From: CAYUKK01 sp964445305
Lineage (GTDB): Bacteria; Acidobacteriota; Aminicenantia; Aminicenantales; UBA8522
Reading direction: 5' to 3'
NCBI GenBank assembly: GCA_964445305.1
Contig: CAYUKK010000020.1
Coordinates: 16,416 to 80,415, forward strand
DNA length: 64,000 nucleotides
Both the position numbers and the translations under genes were made by a program. Shown here in pieces: positions 58,884 to 64,000 of this stretch. Within the stretch, counting starts at the first letter, position 1, and every line of letters begins with the position of its first letter. The notes beneath the pieces were generated by a model, which saw only the letters and a list, made by a program, of their open reading frames with translations, was not told the DNA's origin and did no database searches.

Positions 58884-61097
58884 TCAGCGGACCGTTTCCT
58901 CGGGCCCGAGCCGGATGAAGCCTGAGGGGTCGGAGAGGTTCCGGTAGCGCGCTCGAATCCAGTCGGCGTTTCTCGCTGTCCGGGAGACGAGGACCTGGCG
59001 AACAATCCCCCGGAAGCGCGCCGCTCCCTTTCCCAGACGGCCAATTTCCACATTGATTTTGTTTTCCACCAAATCCCCTGACCCGGCTCTCTCGGCAGCA
59101 AGCTGACCATCGATGTAAAGTCTGATCGAAGCACCGTCATAGGTCCCGGCCAGATAATGCCATCCTGGGACGATGACCCGGTGCGCGGCCACGCTCAGCG
59201 CACCGTTTTTCGTGTTGAGGAGAAAGCTCGGCCCTGGCACGGCGGCATTGAGCCCTCCGTTATGCCCGTAATCGCAGAAGCGCAGGCTGAAAGTGGCGTT
59301 CGAGCCGGTCGAATCGTAGCGCAAAACCCGGCCGTGAAGGTCGTCGGATTCCCCGTCATGCATCGGCGCTCCATAAAAGAACCGCCCATCAAAGGCTCCA
59401 GCATTATAGCCTCGCGAAATTAAGCCATCGGTGTGGCTAGCGTCATAGGCATCCCAGCTCTTCGGGTCAGAAAAACGACCCTGGGTATCATATCGGAGAA
59501 AGTTGCCGTGGACCCGGTTTTTCTTCTCCCCCTCTTTCACTGTCCGGATCCAGGGCACGAAAACGATATACCGTCCGTCAAAAAAACCGCCGTCGAAACC
59601 GCCGGTGTCCAGCCCGTTGGTGTGGGCGGCATCATAGCTTTCCCAGCTTGACGGGTCGGTGAATTCCAGGCGCGAGTCATACCGGATCATCAGGCTGTGG
59701 CCGTAGGCGACAAAATAGAGATGCCGGCCGTCAAAGACAATGCCGACGCACGGCTTCATGCCGAGCGGCCGGCCGTCGAAGCACTGCCAGCTTCGCGGGT
59801 CTTCAAACGGAGCCTGCGTATCATACCGCAGAACAACACCGTTCTGGAGCGGAGCAAAATAGACATACCGGCCGTCATAGGCCGCGCCGTCAAAACACAC
59901 CGCTTCCGGAGAGACGGCCTTCGAATCAAAGACGGCATAGCTCGCCGGACTCTTGAAATCGCCCCGGGTATCGAGACGGAGGACCTTGCCGCTCCCCTCC
60001 CCTTCCCCCAGGCTAAGAGGGTTTTTCGAGGTTGTGCCGTCGTAGCCCGGACAAAAATAAATGTACCGGCCATCAAAGGCCGCGGATTGATGAGAATGCG
60101 GCAGCCCGGCATCATAAGCCTCCCAGCTCGCCGGGCTCTTAAAGGCCTTGGTTGTGTCGTATCTTAACACGCGGCTGTGATAACCGCTTCCTTCGTCGCG
60201 CGGGACGAAGACGACATAGCGGCCGTCAAAGACCGCGCCGTAATAACAGACGGTGTGCAGTCCATCCGTCTTTCCTGCATCATAAGCCTCCCAGCTCGCC
60301 GGCGAATAAAAATTCTTATGCGTATCATAGCGAAGGACATGGGCATGGACAGACATGCGGTCGAATTTCTTCGACCGGATCGGGCAGAAATAAACATAGC
60401 GGCCGTCGAAGACCGCGCCATAATACATAAAACAATCAAGGCCATCGGTCCTTCCGGCATCATAGGCGCTGAAAGCTTCCGGAGTCAGGGATTCCCGTGG
60501 CGCCCATTTGGAAACGAGCGGCTGGAGAGCTTCGGCGCGGGATTCTGCGGCATAAACCCAGGCTTCGACCGTGAGAGCTTTCTTCACGCCCAGGTCGGCT
60601 GAGCGAGGGATTTCGAGGTCGGGGTCGGTAAGGTCTCCAAAATACTTGACCAAGGCGTATTCGTCGCTCCAGATTTGACTACCGCTCGTCAACTCTCTGC
60701 CGCCGTAATGGACAAAAATTTCGCCTCCTTTCTGAGCCGCAAGTGTAGGGACCATGACCCAGGCGTCGACTTCCCCTTTTTCCGGCGAATAGGCGGCGAT
60801 TTCGGCCGGAAGAACGGTTTTCCCGTCGGCGAGCGTAAAGAAAATATCCCTGCCATCATGCCTGGACACATGCCCCCCATGAGATCGAGACCTCAGGAGA
60901 GGATCGCGCAGCACAACCCAAAGAGGAAAATTCGGCAGGCCAGACCGGGAGATTGTGGACAGATCGAAAGTGATCAACCTCCGGTAAGCGGAGTCGAATT
61001 CACCGCCTGCCGCCTTGGCGGCTATCCGGCGAGAATCCCCGATAGCGATGAAAGACAGGACCAGGACAAAAATAACAATCAACACTTTTTTACTCAT
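58884..61097 (-). CDS. DUF2341 / seven-repeat propeller / LamG exported protein
   Basis: 737 residues from the ATG at 61097 (the frame is open to 61199, but a promoter overlaps it). Signal peptide MSKKVLIVIFVLVLSFIAIG. Residues about 40-150 resemble DUF2341 (FPLWVVLRDPLLR, EIFVHYGG). Then seven repeats of about 50 residues, each with (F/Y)DGR(Y/H/F)(x)YF and VLRYDT...SPxSWxxYDA, so a seven-bladed propeller. The end is a LamG/concanavalin-like domain (VIVPGWHYLAGTYDGASIRLYIDGQLAAE). It would bind carbohydrate or matrix outside the cell. It lies between two copies of a transposon end. Confidence 0.82.
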   Translation of the reverse strand: MSKKVLIVIFVLVLSFIAIGDSRRIAAKAAGGEFDSAYRRLITFDLSTISRSGLPNFPLWVVLRDPLLRSRSHGGHVSRHDGRDIFFTLADGKTVLPAEIAAYSPEKGEVDAWVMVPTLAAQKGGEIFVHYGGRELTSGSQIWSDEYALVKYFGDLTDPDLEIPRSADLGVKKALTVEAWVYAAESRAEALQPLVSKWAPRESLTPEAFSAYDAGRTDGLDCFMYYGAVFDGRYVYFCPIRSKKFDRMSVHAHVLRYDTHKNFYSPASWEAYDAGKTDGLHTVCYYGAVFDGRYVVFVPRDEGSGYHSRVLRYDTTKAFKSPASWEAYDAGLPHSHQSAAFDGRYIYFCPGYDGTTSKNPLSLGEGEGSGKVLRLDTRGDFKSPASYAVFDSKAVSPEAVCFDGAAYDGRYVYFAPLQNGVVLRYDTQAPFEDPRSWQCFDGRPLGMKPCVGIVFDGRHLYFVAYGHSLMIRYDSRLEFTDPSSWESYDAAHTNGLDTGGFDGGFFDGRYIVFVPWIRTVKEGEKKNRVHGNFLRYDTQGRFSDPKSWDAYDASHTDGLISRGYNAGAFDGRFFYGAPMHDGESDDLHGRVLRYDSTGSNATFSLRFCDYGHNGGLNAAVPGPSFLLNTKNGALSVAAHRVIVPGWHYLAGTYDGASIRLYIDGQLAAERAGSGDLVENKINVEIGRLGKGAARFRGIVRQVLVSRTARNADWIRARYRNLSDPSGFIRLGPEETVR

Positions 61098-61566
61098 GCT
61101 AATAATTATTTTTAAGAGGGCTGATTTTTTCAATAGCCCAAAGCCCAAAGAGACGACCCATTTCCTGAATTCGTGGCGACTGTCTAGAGCCACCGCCATA
61201 ATCTAGGATCACCGATTTGGAAGGCCTTCAATTCCATCTCCAGACCGCTCTCTCGCTTTTTGTCCTTTGCCTTCTGCGGCCACAACAAGTCCTCTGGCAA
61301 TAATTTCCATTACCTCATCCTCTGTCCAAATTCAAAAAATCGATTCCCGACCCCCACACGGCATCCGTTCTTACGGGGATTGTTTCAACCTGATTGACAA
61401 CGCAAGTGCACGCCCGGGCTCCGAGTCCCCAGGGGCGACGCCGATAACTTATCTCTTATGAGCGATTAACCTTTTGGGGGGATTAGCTCGTTTTTTGATT
61501 TATGGCTTCTGCTGTGCCAGGAGTCTATTGCCCCCGTCATCCAGAGCACACCGTCCTCTGCCCGGT
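61098..61566. other. Intergenic region before the transposase remnant
   Basis: Beyond the promoter at 61105-61133 I see nothing; a single GTTTCAAC at about 61385 has no repeats around it. The left part of the transposon remnant may start here without recognisable coding. Confidence 0.4.
61105..61133 (-). promoter_or_regulatory. Promoter of the propeller/LamG gene
   Basis: Minus strand TTGAAA (61133-61128), 17 bp, AATAAT (61110-61105), then 7 bp to the ATG. No Shine-Dalgarno. Confidence 0.6.
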
Positions 61567-61971
61567 GTGTTCTATTACTTCGACCAGTTCTTGGTAGAAT
61601 ATGAAAGCTGCTCGGGGGAAAGTCATGAAGGCGTGCCTGGCCGCTTTCCCTTTCCGGATGCGGAGGAAGAGCTCCGGCCCAGCCTCGCCAAGGGCTGGGC
61701 CGAAATGATCCGTAAGGTCTATGAAGTTGACCCACTAACCTGTCCGCGATGCGGCGGCATGATGAAGATCATCGCCTTCCTGACAGAGTATGCCGTGGTG
61801 GAAAAAATCATCAATCACCTCAATCTGACTTTTATGGCCGAGAGACCAGTGTTTTCGAGCGTCTTGACAGATTTTTGCCTCGCCATGAGCAATACCCAAC
61901 TCAATTTGACATCCGACGATCCCCCAATTTATCATCACCTCCGAAGGGGTGGGGCAAAATCAGTTCCATGA
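61567..61971 (+). pseudogene. IS91-type transposase, C-terminal remnant
   Basis: Only the C-terminus survives: AKGWAEMIRKVYEVDPLTCPRCGGMMKIIAFLTEYAVVEKIINHLNL. EVDPL-CPRCGG-M-IIAF is the zinc-ribbon end typical of IS91/IS801-like rolling-circle transposases. The N-terminal catalytic part, with its Tyr motif, is missing. The end repeat follows immediately at 61928, where oriIS is expected. Upstream codons are unlike a transposase. Confidence 0.7.
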
Positions 61972-61999
61972 ACGCGCATTCAGCCCGCCCAGCCGAAAA
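61928..61999 (+). repeat. IS91-type end repeat, copy 2 (likely oriIS)
   Basis: It follows the transposase remnant, as oriIS does in IS91. It matches 58029-58099 over about 70 bp, best in the GGGGTG(G/A)GGC--AATCAGT core (61946-61964). Confidence 0.6.
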
Positions 62000-62129
62000 G
62001 CAACTTCCTATCATGACGGAGAGGAAGCGCTCGGAGATGGCCCTGGCGACGTTGATCCAAGAAGCTATAGAAGCGCTATCAGACCTTCCTGATGGCACAG
62101 GCTGTCAACAGAAGAGGGTTAGGGATGAG

Positions 62130-62380
62130 CTGTTCTTCGTCGGCCAGGAAGATCATACCGTCGTCCGCGACCCGAAGATCGTGGGGATTCTTGAAATAGA
62201 GCTCGCCGCTCTCGTCCGTGATCCGCCAGACCTCGGTGAGGGCCGGGACGCGTCTGGCGTCCTTGGCCAACGGCTTGGCCATGTTCTCGATTGTCGTCTG
62301 GGAAGGGGCTAGGAAGGGGCCGGGACGAAGTTTGCGAAGAGGGCGATTAAGGCTTCGAAGGTTCGTCTTACAAGGCTCTC
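62130..62380 (-). pseudogene. 6-bladed beta-propeller gene, truncated and frameshifted
   Basis: Directly after the intact propeller gene, a second begins. A hydrophobic signal-like segment (RTFEALIALFANFVPAPS) runs into a stop, and the following SQTTIENMAKPLAKDARR...LTEVWRITDESGELYFKNPHDLRVADDGMIFLADEEQ continues in another frame. The cause is an imperfect 11-bp tandem duplication at 62298-62319; removing one copy restores the frame. The sequence is cut at about 62130 by transposon-related DNA. Confidence 0.6.
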
Positions 62381-62381
62381 T

Positions 62382-63560
62382 CTAATTGACCTTCCAGGTC
62401 AGGGCGTAGCGCTTGACCGTCTGGTAGCCGTCCTCGTCCTCCTCGAGGGCGTAGTACTTGCCCTTGAGGACCTCGAGGCCCGAGGGCTTGAGCGGTATGC
62501 GGCCGATGAATCGTCCGTCGGGGTCGAAGATGTCGTGGAGGCTCTTGCCGTCCTTCGTTTTCTCCCATGTCTGGACAAAGAGATGTCCCGTGTCGCTGGC
62601 GAAGAAGCGATAGTAGGCCGAGTGGTATTTCGAGAAATCGAAGTCGATCTTCATCCCGGGCGGGACGTCTTTCTCTCGCTCGGCCCGCTCCTCCGCGGTG
62701 ACGGGCACAGGGTCGTACTCCCGGGTGACCTTCTTGATCAGCTTCGGGCTCCCGGGGCCGAAGAACTGGATCTCGTAGGTTTTCGGGTAACCGTAGATGA
62801 GCCGGTCGGCCCGGTCGACGATGAAATAATTGATGGCCATGAACGGATCGAACCTCCCGTCTGCGCCAGGCGCGGGCGATTCGGCGATCACGGCGATCAC
62901 GGAGGCGTCCGGACCGAGCATCTTCGTCTCGTAGCGCGGGTTCTTCTCGTTGAGGATGCCCTCGGTGATATAGATGTTGCCTTGGGAATCGACCCGGCCG
63001 CGCAGGGCCCACATCTCCTTGAAGGACAGGTGGCGGAGAAAGACACCATCTGTCTTGAAATAGGACATCCGGCGGCTTGCTTGGTGGACGGCGAGCTCGC
63101 CCGTCGAGGGGTTTATGGACAGAGTGAGGGGCGATTCGATCTCTCCGGGCCCTTGGCCTTTGCGGCCGATCGTCCGGACATACTTGCCGGACGAATCGAA
63201 GACCTTAATATGGGCGCTTTGAGAATCGAGGACATAGATCGTTCCGGCGTCGTCGACAACCACATGCCGGATCCGGCCGAAGGCTTCCTCGCCCTCGGCA
63301 CTTGCGCCCCCGAGCGATAGCTCCTCCTTGAGCTCGAGAACGGGCGTCTTATAGATGGGCTCTTTTGGATTCCTGACGACGGTGACGTCGCCTTCTTTGA
63401 CGATTGTCCCTTTCCACTGCGGCTGGGCTGTCAGTGCGGCTCCCAGGAAAGACGACAGCACCGCGCCGACGAGCAGCAGCGCGGTGCCGTTCGTGGACAG
63501 CGCGGCGGCCAAAGACTTTTCTTTTCGCCGGGAGGGAGGTGCTTTTCTCATGTCCTTCAA
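62382..63560 (-). CDS. 6-bladed beta-propeller protein, exported
   Basis: 392 residues. A basic N-terminus (MKDMRKAPPSRRKEKS) and a hydrophobic signal (NGTALLLVGAVLSSFLGAALTAQ) lead to the periplasm. Six blades of NHL/TolB-like type: IRHVVVDDAGTIYVLDSQSAHIKVFDSSGKYVRTIGRKGQGPGEI is the best. The terminal EEDEDGYQTVKRYALTW is typical. Such proteins are numerous in Aminicenantes-like genomes; their function is unknown. GAAGGACATG gives the ribosome site. Flanked by two broken relatives. Confidence 0.9.
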   Translation of the reverse strand: MKDMRKAPPSRRKEKSLAAALSTNGTALLLVGAVLSSFLGAALTAQPQWKGTIVKEGDVTVVRNPKEPIYKTPVLELKEELSLGGASAEGEEAFGRIRHVVVDDAGTIYVLDSQSAHIKVFDSSGKYVRTIGRKGQGPGEIESPLTLSINPSTGELAVHQASRRMSYFKTDGVFLRHLSFKEMWALRGRVDSQGNIYITEGILNEKNPRYETKMLGPDASVIAVIAESPAPGADGRFDPFMAINYFIVDRADRLIYGYPKTYEIQFFGPGSPKLIKKVTREYDPVPVTAEERAEREKDVPPGMKIDFDFSKYHSAYYRFFASDTGHLFVQTWEKTKDGKSLHDIFDPDGRFIGRIPLKPSGLEVLKGKYYALEEDEDGYQTVKRYALTWKVN

Positions 63561-63564
63561 ACTC

Positions 63565-63717
63565 CTATTTGTCGATCCTGTATTTGACGAGGGCGAGGCT
63601 CTCGTCCTCTTTTTTCTGGGCAGAAGGTATGATCGTCCGGGACGGCCAGCAGCCAGCGTGCGGGACCGAGATGGAAGCTGTTGATGAACCAGCCCTCTTC
63701 ATCGAAGAAGGAATAGG
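63565..63717 (-). pseudogene. C-terminal remnant of a third 6-bladed beta-propeller
   Basis: SYSFFDEEGWFINSFHLGPARWLLAVPDDHTF appears in one frame and AQKKEDESLALVKYRIDK, a normal propeller C-terminus, in the next; the switch is at a run of A near 63620. It ends 5 bp before the intact propeller's start. The N-terminal part is missing, and 63720-64000 shows only GC-rich short palindromes. Confidence 0.45.
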
Positions 63718-64000
63718 AAATTGCTTTTCAGCTGTGGTAGCTGGGAGTGCACCATAATTACCATTTTCCCCTTCAACCATCACAGGGAAATATAAATCCC
63801 CACAAACAAGGATGTCAAGGACAATCAGAAATCCCACGTGGTGGGTGAAAACACCTTACCAGCCGCAGAGACGATAAAAAACGCCGGAGCGCCGGCGGAC
63901 CTCTCTCTGGCCAAAGTAAAGATTATGAAAAATAATCGGCCGGGGCCTCGGAATCCAAGAAGAATTGCGGCGAATCCCGGCCCAGCGCCGGCGCGGGACT

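Noticed and set aside
61370..61400. CRISPR-like GTTTCAAC word
   Set aside because: Single occurrence; no spaced repeats.
1..64000. tRNA, rRNA, tmRNA or RNase P genes
   Set aside because: I read the intergenic regions for T-loop (GGTTCGA) plus acceptor patterns and found none convincing. A covariance-model search would be decisive.

Overview
The window looks like a Gram-negative, probably anaerobic or fermentative bacterium of the Acidobacteriota/Aminicenantia type. This is my inference from gene content; there is no rRNA gene here to prove it. The clues are lipid A/Kdo genes (lpxB, kdtA), outer-membrane barrel proteins, ADP-forming acetyl-CoA synthetase, a two-CxxC protein disulfide oxidoreductase, an archaeal-type prolyl-tRNA synthetase, TrpB2, many alkaline-phosphatase-superfamily proteins, and tandem 6-bladed beta-propeller genes. 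I found no tRNA, rRNA or CRISPR array.

Layout. 1-5.1 kb: end of a pseudopilin gene, a Ca-type P-ATPase, then Fur and a YprB-like nuclease on the minus strand. 5.3-8.1 kb: rhamnulokinase and rhamnose isomerase. 8.3-14.4 kb: HEAT-repeat protein, HD-GYP protein, disulfide oxidoreductase and acetyl-CoA synthetase. 14.4-21.1 kb: three successive alkaline-phosphatase-superfamily enzymes predicted to be cytosolic, membrane-anchored and Tat-exported, plus a small ribbon-helix-helix-like protein and a membrane protein. 21-29.3 kb: aminotransferase, TrpB2 with a candidate Trp attenuator, a large metallopeptidase/propeller/outer-membrane fusion, and a lipoprotein. 29.3-32.8 kb: a two-ATPase, two-permease ABC operon. 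33-40 kb: S9 peptidase, M23 peptidase, D-aminoacylase, PAP2 phosphatase, Kdo transferase. 40-45.6 kb: rpsO, pnp, three pseudopilins, lpxB. 45.6-50.3 kb: methyltransferase/MTHFR, DUF192, pcm and proS on the minus strand. 50.5-57.8 kb: HerA-like ATPase, zinc-ribbon MscL, three PilZ proteins around a LuxR-type regulator, coaE, a conserved protein of unknown function, and HU. 57.9-64 kb: accessory DNA with duplicated transposon ends, an IS91-type transposase remnant, a propeller/LamG protein, and three 6-bladed propeller genes of which two are broken.

Links between genes. The HD-GYP protein and the PilZ/LuxR locus point to cyclic-di-GMP signalling, probably tied to the pseudopilin systems. lpxB, kdtA and the barrel proteins serve the outer membrane. 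The rhamnose, ADP-forming acetyl-CoA synthetase and peptidase genes fit sugar and peptide fermentation.

The two observations I rate highest both came from reading intergenic DNA. First, trpB2 is preceded by a promoter, a 28-codon leader ORF with tandem Trp codons, a hairpin with a T-tract, and the Shine-Dalgarno site, in that order, as in a trp attenuator. Second, at least seven promoters place their -10 box only 7-13 bp before a start codon that has no Shine-Dalgarno site, suggesting common leaderless transcripts.
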